From Hyphomonadaceae bacterium (lineage in GTDB: Bacteria; Pseudomonadota; Alphaproteobacteria; Caulobacterales; Hyphomonadaceae), in the NCBI GenBank assembly GCA_030696545.1, contig JAUYSA010000247.1:1-29814 (forward strand): 29,814 nucleotides of DNA. Reading direction: 5' to 3'. Positions 1 to 7,825 of the stretch are shown piece by piece (within the stretch, counting starts at the first letter, position 1; every line of letters starts with the position of its first letter). Both the position numbers and the translations under genes were made by a program. The notes under the pieces are model-generated. The model was given only the letters and a program-made list of their open reading frames with translations, was not told the origin of the DNA and searched no databases.

Positions 1-142
1 ACCAGAGCGCCGCAAGCACCGCGTCGTCCAGCTTCGCATTGTCATCCGACTTGCGGGCTTCCGGACGAAGCACGTTCTTCGCGAATTCGCTCATCGTCGA
101 CTGAACGATCTTCTGCTCTTCAGAAAGTTCGAAGCTGATCAA
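1..142 (-). CDS. Acyl-CoA dehydrogenase, N-terminal fragment (cut by window edge)
   Basis: The first 47 codons of a minus-strand gene are visible; the rest lies beyond position 1. The translation begins MISFELSEEQKIVQSTMSEF and continues with FAKNVLRPEARK. This is the usual opening of acyl-CoA dehydrogenases: an F-x-L-[ST]-E-E-Q helix followed by the first alpha-helical domain. The start is a TTG at 142-140, preceded by an AGGGAG ribosome site about 8 bases upstream, and no ATG fits better. Family members oxidise acyl-CoA to trans-2-enoyl-CoA with FAD and pass electrons to ETF. It is divergent from the OYE gene at 572, across a 429-base gap. Substrate and catalytic glutamate cannot be judged from this piece. 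Confidence 0.8.
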   Translation of the reverse strand, partial: MISFELSEEQKIVQSTMSEFAKNVLRPEARKSDDNAKLDDAVLAALW

Positions 143-571
143 ACCGTATTCTCCCTAATATTTTTGCGGCTTCTTACTTAATCACTCGAAATTGGAATTC
201 TGCACGGATAGATCATCTGCATGGATGACCTGGCATAAGCGGGCTCTGGCGAGCGCGGCCGCTTTGTCCGCCTCGGATTGAGATTCCGCGCTCGACACAC
301 TGAGCCACTTTCGTCTTTCGTGCGCCACAAACGAATTCATATGACGCCCACCGCCTTGAACTCCGCGCGACCAAGCGAAGGGAGACCGCTCGGCTTACCC
401 AGCGATCCGACCAGGCGAAACGCCGCCCAGTTCCACTTCCGAGATCGCATATGGTTCTTTATTACACAATAAACTTTTGTTATCGACGTGGACAAATCGC
501 GGGCCGGTCGCCGGCTGCGCCGGCCACCGGCGACACGAGAAGCGGTCGAGGAAACCAACAAGAGGCGCTTA
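143..571. promoter_or_regulatory. Divergent intergenic region between acyl-CoA dehydrogenase and OYE genes
   Basis: No convincing gene is present in these 429 bases. The region must hold the promoters of both flanking genes. Its most distinct element is an AT-rich perfect inverted repeat at 458-473, TTTATT-ACAC-AATAAA, about 100 bases before the OYE start. It stands out against the GC-rich background and could be a repressor site. I see no clear -35/-10 pair. Confidence 0.35.
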
Positions 572-1717
572 ATGGTAGAACAAATTGGCGAAATGGGCGG
601 CGCCGCGAAGGCCCAACCCCTGTTTCAGCCCTTCGAAATGCCGGGCTTATCACTGACGAACCGCATTGTTATGGCGCCAATGACCCGCTCATTCTCGCCT
701 GCAGGCGTACCTGGTTTGGATGTGGCCGCATACTACCGTCGACGCGCCGAGGGCGGCGTCGGACTGATCATCACTGAAGGCACCTGGGTTCCACATCCAA
801 GCGCATCGAACCTCCCCAACGCGCCCTGCTTCTACGGCGAGGATGCGCTGGCGGGCTGGAGCCATGTCGCCGACGAGGTGCATGCTGCGGGCGGAAAGAT
901 CATTCCGCAGTTGTGGCACGTCGGTCAAATTGAACGCGCGGGCGCCGCCACGGCGCCCAATCGCGGCCAGCGCATCGGCCCTTCAGGCATGGTCGGCTCG
1001 ATGGGGGCGCCGCCAACGGCTCAAGAGCGTCCGTCGACGGTGGCCGAGATAGAGGCCGTAGGCGAAGCCTATGTCACGGCCGCGATCTCCGCCTACCGGC
1101 TGGGATTCGATGGCGTCGAACTGCATGCCGCACACGGTTATCTGTTCGACCAGTTTTTCTGGCACGTTACAAACCTGCGCGACGACATCTACGGCGGCGA
1201 TCTCGCTGCTCGGACCCAGTTTGCGGCTGACGTTGTTCGCAACATTCGCGCAAACACTAGTCCAACGTTCCCCATCGTGCTTCGCATCTCGCAATGGAAG
1301 CAGCAGGATTACGGGGCCAAGCTCGCCGAAACGCCACAATCGTTGGAAGCGCTGCTCGCGCCGCTCGCAGACGCCGGTGTGGACATTTTCCATTGTTCCC
1401 AGCGGCGGTTTTGGGAAGGCGAATTCGGCACGGACCTAAACTTGGCCGGTTGGGCCAAAAAGCTGACGGGGAAACCAACCATCACCGTGGGCTCGGTGAC
1501 GCTTAAGCAGGATCTCATCGCCAGTCTTCACGGCGCAGCCAGTGAGACGGCGAAAAATCTAGATCAGCTGCTCGCCCTCTTTGAACGTGGCGACTTCGAC
1601 CTCGTCGCCGTTGGGCGCGCTCTCATCGTCGATCCGGATTGGCCGATCAAGGTGAAAGCAGGCTTCGAGAATGAGCTGCTTCCATATTCGCCTGAGGCGT
1701 TACAGAGGCTTCTCTGA
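572..1717 (+). CDS. Old-yellow-enzyme family NADH:flavin oxidoreductase
   Basis: A 381-residue FMN-dependent ene-reductase. The ATG at 572 is preceded by AGAGG about 7 bases upstream; an in-frame GTG at 488 lacks a ribosome site and would add 28 low-complexity residues. OYE hallmarks appear in order: NRIVMAPMTR near 30-39, QLWHVGQ near 113, the substrate-anion-binding pair in HAAHGYLFDQFF (His185, His188), the N-L-R-D-D-x-Y-G-G signature near 201-209, and the C-terminal FMN-phosphate loop DLVAVGRALIVDPDW. There is no C-terminal FeS/FAD extension, so it is a compact single-domain OYE rather than a BaiCD- or DCR-type enzyme. Family members reduce activated C=C bonds of enones with NAD(P)H. The neighbouring carrier and acyl-CoA dehydrogenases suggest catabolism of a cyclic enone. 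The substrate is unknown. Confidence 0.93.
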   Translation: MVEQIGEMGGAAKAQPLFQPFEMPGLSLTNRIVMAPMTRSFSPAGVPGLDVAAYYRRRAEGGVGLIITEGTWVPHPSASNLPNAPCFYGEDALAGWSHVADEVHAAGGKIIPQLWHVGQIERAGAATAPNRGQRIGPSGMVGSMGAPPTAQERPSTVAEIEAVGEAYVTAAISAYRLGFDGVELHAAHGYLFDQFFWHVTNLRDDIYGGDLAARTQFAADVVRNIRANTSPTFPIVLRISQWKQQDYGAKLAETPQSLEALLAPLADAGVDIFHCSQRRFWEGEFGTDLNLAGWAKKLTGKPTITVGSVTLKQDLIASLHGAASETAKNLDQLLALFERGDFDLVAVGRALIVDPDWPIKVKAGFENELLPYSPEALQRLL

Positions 1718-1875
1718 AAACACTGCGTCCAGGCGGAACGATGCCCGCCTGACGTTTGGCGTCGACCCGCACAAACTTGCTAAGGGGCCTTTTACTTTCG
1801 AGTGACCCACACGAAGCCCCGTAGGGCTGTCCGCGCGGGTTGGGCATGAAAGACGTTGCGCGCCATTGCCGATGA

Positions 1876-1898
1876 TATACTTTACCGCACTCAGTAAA
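1876..1898 (+). promoter_or_regulatory. Candidate -10 box with overlapping operator-like palindrome
   Basis: TATACT (1876-1881) is a good -10 hexamer and abuts an imperfect 18-base palindrome at 1881-1898. The palindrome has arms TTTAC/GTAAA, with 12 of 18 positions symmetric. It lies about 75-115 bases before the MFS carrier start, where a TetR-type repressor would act. No good -35 was found at 17 bases. Confidence 0.35.
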
Positions 1899-1974
1899 TA
1901 TTGACCGAGACATGTCGCACACCGCGCGCCATTAAGTCAAGGTTCGCGCTACCGACTAGGGACGACAGACATAA

Positions 1975-3336
1975 GTGGGCAAGACCATAAACATGAGCGC
2001 TCAAAGCAACTTCAAGTCCGCTTGGTATTGCGTTGGCTTTTTCACGGTCCTCTATACGCTATCTTTTGTTGACAGATATATTTTATCACTAATCGCCGAA
2101 CCGATTTCAAAAGACCTTGGATTGAGCGATCAACAAATCGGATTCCTACTGGGCGCTGGATTTGCGATCACCTATTCTATTATGGGCTTGCCGGCGGCGC
2201 ACCTGATCGACACCACGCGCCGCATTCCGATCGTGGCGGCCGGCGTGATGCTCTGGAGCCTGTCGACGATTGCTTCCGCCTTCGCGGTGGATTTCACGAC
2301 CCTGGCGATCTGTCGCGCCGGTATCGCCGCCGGAGAGGCCGTACTGACCCCCGCGGCGATTTCCCTGATCGCAGATTTATTTCCACGCGAGAAGCGCGCG
2401 ACGCCGGTGTCGGTGTATTCGGCCACGGCGGGGATCATGGGAACGGGGGCGCTCGTCGTGGGTGCAGCGACCCTGAACCTAGCGTCGGTGTTGGCGCCGA
2501 TGACGGGGATCGAACCATGGCGCATGACGATGATCCTCGTCGGCTTGCCTGGCGTGTTTCTTTCAGTCCTGCTTCCGCTGACCGTTCGGGAGCCTGCGCG
2601 GGTATTGTCGGAAGGCGACGGCCAGCGAAACGAGGCCGATCTGGCCAGCTTCCTTGCGGAGCTACGGGAGAACTGGCGGATGTACCTCCCCTTCTACCTC
2701 GCGATCGGCGCGGCTGCGATGTACATCCTCGGTTTCCTGAGCTGGGCCCCGACGATCCTCGTGCGCCTGTATGGGTACGAGGCAAGCGCGGCCGGCTATC
2801 TTCTCGGGATGATTGGCATTCCTGCGGCGCTGGCGAGCGCGTTCTTTTGGCCTTGGCTTTCGACCCGCCTCGCCGCCAAAGGCCGCGAACACGCGTTGCT
2901 CGCGACAATCCTGATCTCGGCGCTGATCCTCGCCCCGGTCTTCATCATCGCTCCGCTGGCGGGCTCAGCGATCGCCATTGTCTTAGCTGTGGGCTTTGTC
3001 AAACTGGCGAACGGCTCAGGTACGTTGGCGCCACTGATCATCCAACACTACGGTCCGAGCCAAATGCGTGGCCGGCTTATGGCGATCTACACTCTGTCCG
3101 CAAGCGTGGTGGGCCTCACAGGCGGCGCCTCGCTGATTCCATTTTTCGCAAGCTTTTGGCCGAACGATCCGCGCGCTCTCATTTACGGCGTGTCGCTCTT
3201 GGGCGTGATCGCAGCCGTGTCGATCATTCTTGGATATTGGTTGGCTGGCCGTGCTGCGATCGCCAAATCGGGCGCGCTGGCGAAATCCGCGATGGTCACT
3301 GAAGGGCGGCCCGCGCCGTCGACCCCCGGCCGATAG
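1975..3336 (+). CDS. MFS transporter, spinster-like family
   Basis: A 453-residue inner-membrane carrier with the hydrophobic profile of 12 transmembrane helices. It opens with FTVLYTLSFVDRYILSLIAEPIS, the spinster/hexuronate-type first helix with the conserved D-R, then DLGLSDQQIGFLLGAGFAITYS. This is followed by an MFS motif A-like loop, LPAAHLIDTTRR, and a central cytoplasmic loop around residues 205-230. Start choice is uncertain: GTG 1975 has AGGGA 12 bases upstream, while ATG 1993 (MSAQSNF) would also give a normal N-terminus. A terminator-like hairpin follows the stop. It presumably moves a substrate or intermediate of the surrounding catabolic genes by proton-coupled transport. Specificity cannot be read from sequence. 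Confidence 0.92.
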   Translation: MGKTINMSAQSNFKSAWYCVGFFTVLYTLSFVDRYILSLIAEPISKDLGLSDQQIGFLLGAGFAITYSIMGLPAAHLIDTTRRIPIVAAGVMLWSLSTIASAFAVDFTTLAICRAGIAAGEAVLTPAAISLIADLFPREKRATPVSVYSATAGIMGTGALVVGAATLNLASVLAPMTGIEPWRMTMILVGLPGVFLSVLLPLTVREPARVLSEGDGQRNEADLASFLAELRENWRMYLPFYLAIGAAAMYILGFLSWAPTILVRLYGYEASAAGYLLGMIGIPAALASAFFWPWLSTRLAAKGREHALLATILISALILAPVFIIAPLAGSAIAIVLAVGFVKLANGSGTLAPLIIQHYGPSQMRGRLMAIYTLSASVVGLTGGASLIPFFASFWPNDPRALIYGVSLLGVIAAVSIILGYWLAGRAAIAKSGALAKSAMVTEGRPAPSTPGR

Positions 3337-3412
3337 GGCCTGGCGCTACATCTCCGTGAAATCCGGAGGTGCTGCGTGCTGGAAAGTGCGAAATCCGAGG
3401 AACCGTCGACAG

Positions 3413-3439
3413 CGGTTCGGGGCTGAACAACCCGAACCG
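3413..3439. terminator. Hairpin terminator between convergent genes
   Basis: CGGTTCGGG (3413-3421) and CCCGAACCG (3431-3439) form a perfect 9-base-pair stem with a 9-base loop. It lies in the 118-base gap between the convergent MFS and acyl-CoA dehydrogenase genes. A competing stem (GAACCG 3400-3405 with CGGTTC 3413-3418) overlaps it. Only a weak T-rich stretch (GTTTCAATT) follows on the plus strand. Confidence 0.6.
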
Positions 3440-3454
3440 CCGTTTCAATTCGGT

Positions 3455-4504
3455 TTAGGCAGTGAGCTCAGTGATCGACGGCCAAAGCTCGTCCGCCCCG
3501 CGTCGCAGCACGCGCTCTCCGATATATTGCTGCCACCAGGCCTCTGAACCGTAGTCCCCGCGCCAATCCTGCAATCGCTTCGTGAACGGGTGCAGGTGGT
3601 ATTCAGCGGTCACGCCTATGGCGCCATGGACCTGATGGGCCGTCGCTGCGGTTATGCCGGCAGCTTCGCTGGCTCGCGCTTTGGCCATGGCGGCGCAAAA
3701 GACAAACGACTCGGCGTCGTCAACCAACCGCTCGAGTTGATCGTAGGCGGCGATTGCAGCCATTCGCGCCGCGGCGGCGTGGGAAGCTGCGACCGCTAGA
3801 GGATGTTGGACGGCCTGGAACCGCCCGATCGGTTGCCCGAACTGTACGCGTTGGTTCACATAGCCGAGCGAGAGTTCCATGACGCGAGACATGGCGCCAG
3901 CCATCTGCGATGCGCGCATGGCCGCACCACGCGCCATCATCGCCGTGGGATCCAGATCTATGGCTCCGCTCCAGCTCGGCGTGGCGCCATCGTAAGTCAG
4001 ATCATCGCAAGGCTCGCCGGCTAGATTCACGCCCTCGGTAATGGACGCGGCTTTGCTCGAGGTCAGCACCAGTTGCGATCCTACGACTACCACGATCGCG
4101 CTTGCGCCTCGCGCCCAGTGCGTCCGGGGAGCAATTCCGAATAAGCGTCCGTCGCGCAGTTCTAGATTCGCGCCTCGCGTCAGCCCGGCGACGCTAAGGG
4201 GGCCCGAAGGTGGGGTATATCCGCTCCGCGCCAGGAGCCACCCCGCCAGCATCGTCTCGGCCAGCGGCAGGGGAAGCGCAGCCCGTGCAGCGCGTTCGAG
4301 AACGATGCGCTCGCTGGCGACGCCCAGTTCCGCTCCGCCAAGAGATTGCGGCAGCGAAGGGTGGATGACCCCCATCGCTTCGCATTCCTCCCAAAGCTCC
4401 GTGGAAGCACCGTTCGCCTCAGCGTTCATAAGCGTCTGATGCGTGACCCGATCCTGGAAGAAGCCTTCGAGCTGGTCCGTGAGAATATTGAGTTCGTTGC
4501 TCAT
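3455..4504 (-). CDS. Acyl-CoA dehydrogenase, smaller partner of a two-gene pair
   Basis: A 349-residue acyl-CoA dehydrogenase-fold protein, shorter than the roughly 380 usual for homotetrameric members. Features are an N-terminal helical domain (LWEECEAMGVIHPSLPQSLGGAELG), a reduced middle beta-domain, and a C-terminal domain with RVQFGQPIGRFQAVQHPLA (FAD/pyrophosphate contacts) and QVHGAIGVTAEYHLHPFTKR. In place of the usual C-terminal Y-x-G-T-x-E-I motif it has DYGSEAWWQQYIGERVL. Its ATG overlaps the stop of the upstream dehydrogenase as ATGA, so the two are translationally coupled. This layout is what is known for heteromeric sterol side-chain dehydrogenases such as mycobacterial ChsE1-ChsE2, where one FAD site is built from two unlike subunits. 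Identity with that substrate class is inference. Confidence 0.9.
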   Translation of the reverse strand: MSNELNILTDQLEGFFQDRVTHQTLMNAEANGASTELWEECEAMGVIHPSLPQSLGGAELGVASERIVLERAARAALPLPLAETMLAGWLLARSGYTPPSGPLSVAGLTRGANLELRDGRLFGIAPRTHWARGASAIVVVVGSQLVLTSSKAASITEGVNLAGEPCDDLTYDGATPSWSGAIDLDPTAMMARGAAMRASQMAGAMSRVMELSLGYVNQRVQFGQPIGRFQAVQHPLAVAASHAAAARMAAIAAYDQLERLVDDAESFVFCAAMAKARASEAAGITAATAHQVHGAIGVTAEYHLHPFTKRLQDWRGDYGSEAWWQQYIGERVLRRGADELWPSITELTA

Positions 4505-5652
4505 CGCAGGCCCAAACCCCGGGAAATGATGTTGCGCAGGACCTCGCGGGTTCCTCCCCGCAGTGAGAAGGTTGGAGCGAGGAGCACCGCTTCACCCAGC
4601 AGGCGCGCAAGGGCGTCTTCCGACGCGCGCATGGGCGCCGAATCCACAAGCAGCCGCACGACTTCTGGAATCTCCTGCTCGAGTACCGCACCTAGGTCCT
4701 TCAGCAGCGCGGCCTCGAGATCCACGGATGCGCCGGCCTGCAGCAATCCGGCTATCGACAAGGACATGTTGCGAAGCGTCCAGAGGTGGCTCGTCAAGCG
4801 GCCGACCAACCGCAGGGCGCCAGGGTCGGTCGAGCCCTCAAGCGCCCGGACCGCTTCGCGCATGAGCACGAAAGAGCTCATGAAGCGCTCCGCGCCGCTG
4901 CGCTCAAGTGCGAGTTCGCTCATCACCTGACGCCAACCTGCACCTTCCTCGCCGACCAGTGCTGTCTCGGGGACAAATGCGTCGGTGAAGGTCACTTCAT
5001 TGAAGTCATGCGACCCGACCTGGTCGTACACCGGCCGGATCTCTAGGCCCGGCGTGCGCATATCCACGACAAACTGGCTGACGCCGGAATGACGCCCCTC
5101 CGTCTCGCCTGAATGACCGCTGCGGCAGAAAAGCATCATGTATTCGGCGCGGTGCGCGTGGCTGGTCCAGAGCTTCGTCCCGTTCAGGAGCCATCCTCCG
5201 TCGACCGGGGTGGCCCGGGTACTCACCGAAGCCAGGTCCGAGCCGCTGTCCGGCTCGCTCATGCCGAGGCAAAATCCGCACTCGCCGGCAGCCATTTTCG
5301 GCAGAAGCTCAGCGCGCTGGGCCTCTGAGCCAAAGCGAAGGAGCATCGGCCCCGCCTGTCGGTCGGCGATCCAGTGAGCCGAAGCCGGGGCCCCTGCCGC
5401 AAGCAGTTCTTCGACAACCACTAGGCGCTCGAAGGCCGTGCGTTCCCCCCCGCCATACATCTTCGGCCAGTTCATGCCGACCCAGCCGCGGGCTCCCAGC
5501 CTCTTGGAGAACTCGCGATCCCATACAGCCCAACCATTCACCCTCGGTCGCTGCATGGCGGGATCGTTCTTCAGGAACTCACGCACCTCAGCCCGCAACG
5601 CCTCAGCATTTTGCGGTAACTGAACGCCATCGAATTGGAATGTGATTTCTAT
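4501..5652 (-). CDS. Acyl-CoA dehydrogenase, larger partner; apparent ATA start
   Basis: Acyl-CoA dehydrogenase of about 383 residues if it starts at 5652. The core has GWVGMNWPKMYGG, GFCLGMSEPDSGSDLASV (FAD/substrate loop), WLLNGTKLWTSHAHRA, and the C-terminal FSLRGGTREVLRNIISRGLGL that matches the classic G-G-T-x-E-[IV]-x-R-N motif. The first standard start is TTG 5598, which truncates the first helix and has GAGG only 2 bases away. The frame stays open upstream and reads EITFQFDGVQLPQNAEALRAEV, a normal family N-terminus. At 5652-5650 lies ATA, with GGAGAG (5664-5659) exactly 6 bases before it. I therefore place the start there, noting it is non-canonical or a sequencing error. It is followed by the overlapping smaller partner; together they likely form one FAD enzyme. 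Confidence 0.88.
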   Translation of the reverse strand: MEITFQFDGVQLPQNAEALRAEVREFLKNDPAMQRPRVNGWAVWDREFSKRLGARGWVGMNWPKMYGGGERTAFERLVVVEELLAAGAPASAHWIADRQAGPMLLRFGSEAQRAELLPKMAAGECGFCLGMSEPDSGSDLASVSTRATPVDGGWLLNGTKLWTSHAHRAEYMMLFCRSGHSGETEGRHSGVSQFVVDMRTPGLEIRPVYDQVGSHDFNEVTFTDAFVPETALVGEEGAGWRQVMSELALERSGAERFMSSFVLMREAVRALEGSTDPGALRLVGRLTSHLWTLRNMSLSIAGLLQAGASVDLEAALLKDLGAVLEQEIPEVVRLLVDSAPMRASEDALARLLGEAVLLAPTFSLRGGTREVLRNIISRGLGLR

Positions 5653-5973
5653 GACGGGCTCTCCATCTGCAAGTCGTTGCGCGCAAACTTCGGCTCGCGT
5701 GAGCCGTCAGCCGCCCGTCATTTCCGCCGCATATGAGGTGGTCAGCATCAATGACGCCGTCACAGGGTCACCCACAAGATGCGATCCAGGTGGCAGGCAT
5801 CCTGTGTTAGTTATTTATTTAACGATAAGCAACTGGGCAAGTCGCGCCTATGCCGTAGCTGGATCGAGGACCACAACCGCGATTTTCAGAAACCGAACGC
5901 CTCTCGCCACAATCACATCGTCAGGAAACCGCGCCCCTTCGATCTTGCAGGCGGCTTGTCTCCCCTAGCCCAA
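5653..5973 (-). promoter_or_regulatory. Leader and candidate promoter of the acyl-CoA dehydrogenase pair
   Basis: This 321-base gap lies between the esterase end and the dehydrogenase pair, both on the minus strand. No gene is supported. Reading on the minus strand, TTGCCC (5840-5835) and TAAATA (5817-5812) are separated by 17 bases, a plausible sigma-70 promoter within an AT-rich patch (5808-5830). It would give a leader of about 150 bases. Confidence 0.35.
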
Positions 5974-7485
5974 CTAAGTTTCCTGCAACGATCCTAGGGA
6001 TGCCCAGAAGGCCGACTGCGTCGCCTTCGGATTTGCCAGGACTTCACAGCGCCCCTCTTTGAAGATCATGGTCGATCTGGCGCCTGGGTTGTATTCCGTC
6101 CAGGAAGGCAGGCTTGGAGCTGTGGGCGTACCCTCCTTTGCAAAATTGGCCCATGCGGCGGACATGGTGTCGGCGAGCGCCTGGGCGGCGTCTGTCACAG
6201 GGCCCACAGCTTGGGGGATGCTCTCCAGCGTATCGAAGACGAAGGGCAGCTCGGCGGTGTGGGGAGTAAAAAAGCGCCCGCCTTGCACCGGCGTATCTCG
6301 TTCGAAGCTGTAGAAATAGGTCGGCGCGCCTTCCTGGCGGGCTTTGCGATCCGCCAGAAGCTGGGCGTCGAGATACCAGCTTCGGTCTGTATGGGCCATG
6401 TATGCAATTTCGGCATTGCCGCGATCTGGATAGAGCTTCCTGTAGATCGATAGAGCTTCATCCACCCGCTCGCCCGCGAGCTGAATAAACATCTGTCTCA
6501 GGCCAAGATCAGTAAGACCCTTCATTGCGCCATCCCCGGCCAGGTTATAGGCGTTCTCTGTTCGAGTGGTCCCGATGATCATCGGTATCCACCTGGCGGT
6601 TTCCGGCGCATCCGGAGAGAACGGCTGCCGATCGATCAGCGCCCCATCCACCACGGGCTGCCACTCATCTGGACGGGTGACGATGCGCGGTGTTAGTCGC
6701 TGGATTTCCGCCATGTCCATGTCTTGAAGTCGGTGGACTTCGGTCGGCAGAATTCCGAGGCTGGTGAGCACTTTCGGCGTCTTTGCGGCAGCGGCATCCC
6801 GCGTGTCGACCCGCAGCCTGGAGCCGGACTGGAGGCCGGCGCGCTGAAACAGACCTTCCGCGGCCTTCATCGCCAGCAGCGTGCTGATCTTCCACCCGCC
6901 TCCAGACTCGCCGAAAACCATCACACGGTCGGGGTCGCCGCCAAAGCGCTCCACGTTGTCACGTATCCATTCCAGGGCCTGGACGATGTCCAGCACGCCG
7001 GCGTTACGGCTCTGAGCGAATTCGTCTCCGTAAGCCGAAAGATCCAGGTGCCCGAACAAGCCCAAGCGGTGGTTCAGCGTGATGACGACGACGTCTTGCT
7101 TTGCGGCGAGCCTGGTACCGTCGTTAACCGCGGCCGAACCAGACCCCATAAAGAATCCGCCTGCGTGCAGCCAGACCATCACCGCTCGACGCCCTTCCAG
7201 AGAAGGCGTCCAGACATTGAGGAACAGGCAGTCTTCACTTTCCGGGCGATGTTCCAGTTCAATCAGCCCAGGTTGCGACAGCGAGTAGAGTTGCGGGGCC
7301 GGCGCCCCGTAGTCAAACGCGTCTACTGCACCCGTCCAAGGCGTCGGTGGTTGGGGCGCCCGGAACCGGTTCTTTCCCCCCGTCGACGCACCGTATCGCA
7401 CGCCTTTGAAGACGTGGACGCCATCGTGACGAAGGCCCCTTACCGTTCCCGCCGTCGTGTCCGACAGTGTGATTTCCGAGGCCAT
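5974..7485 (-). CDS. Type-B carboxylesterase (para-nitrobenzyl esterase-like)
   Basis: A 503-residue alpha/beta-hydrolase of the carboxylesterase B family, normal in length. The family signature EDCLFLNVW is at 84-92, the oxyanion-hole motif HAGGFF at 107-112, and the nucleophile elbow FGESGGG at 191-197 puts the catalytic Ser at 194 (most members read GESAG; here the residue after Ser is Gly). Further on, GTTRTENAYNL carries the likely acid residue and FFTPHTAELPFVF the catalytic His. There is no signal peptide, so it is cytoplasmic. The ATG at 7485 has AAGGA 6-7 bases upstream. It likely hydrolyses an ester of the imported substrate. It is divergent from the CoA-transferase at 7826. Confidence 0.93.
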   Translation of the reverse strand: MASEITLSDTTAGTVRGLRHDGVHVFKGVRYGASTGGKNRFRAPQPPTPWTGAVDAFDYGAPAPQLYSLSQPGLIELEHRPESEDCLFLNVWTPSLEGRRAVMVWLHAGGFFMGSGSAAVNDGTRLAAKQDVVVITLNHRLGLFGHLDLSAYGDEFAQSRNAGVLDIVQALEWIRDNVERFGGDPDRVMVFGESGGGWKISTLLAMKAAEGLFQRAGLQSGSRLRVDTRDAAAAKTPKVLTSLGILPTEVHRLQDMDMAEIQRLTPRIVTRPDEWQPVVDGALIDRQPFSPDAPETARWIPMIIGTTRTENAYNLAGDGAMKGLTDLGLRQMFIQLAGERVDEALSIYRKLYPDRGNAEIAYMAHTDRSWYLDAQLLADRKARQEGAPTYFYSFERDTPVQGGRFFTPHTAELPFVFDTLESIPQAVGPVTDAAQALADTMSAAWANFAKEGTPTAPSLPSWTEYNPGARSTMIFKEGRCEVLANPKATQSAFWASLGSLQET

Positions 7486-7825
7486 GGCTTGTCCTTATAT
7501 CGCCCACGAATGTACCGTCGCACCTGGGACGGGTGCGACAGCTTCTCGAGCTTCACCTCGAGCAAACGTCCTGCGACGACCAACGCCTCGATCGCCCTGC
7601 CGTAGCGAACCGATAAAAATACGCATGCCGCTGTTGTCAATATTTCTTTGTCGTATATTAAATTTGGCCGACTCTAACGCTAGACATCCAACCGGCGGAA
7701 CGTCGCCGATTCTCAATTTTGCTTTGTAAAGTCAGGTGTTTTAGCGCTCCGGTCGATTGAACTGAGCGAAGCCCACAATGAGCGCAGTCAGCTTCGGTTG
7801 AACTAGCCACTATCGAGGAAACGAC
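7486..7825. promoter_or_regulatory. Divergent region between esterase and CoA-transferase
   Basis: These 340 bases hold no supportable gene. A plus-strand promoter candidate is TTGTCA (7634-7639), a 16-base spacer and TATTAA (7656-7661). It faces the CoA-transferase and lies in a clear AT-rich island (7615-7670). It would leave a leader of about 155 bases. No minus promoter for the esterase stood out. Confidence 0.4.

Noticed and set aside
488..571. Earlier GTG start for the OYE gene
   Set aside because: No ribosome site, Arg-rich non-conserved translation, and a good AGAGG-ATG start at 572.
2517..3302. A 261-codon plus-strand frame inside the MFS gene
   Set aside because: Arg/Pro-rich out-of-frame reading of a membrane-protein gene with proper helices.
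5642..5968. A 108-codon plus-strand frame upstream of the dehydrogenase pair
   Set aside because: No ribosome site or family similarity; it overlaps the real N-terminus and promoter of the minus-strand pair.
6724..7605. A 293-codon plus-strand frame opposite the carboxylesterase
   Set aside because: The esterase on the minus strand has all catalytic motifs; this frame has none and shows shadow composition.
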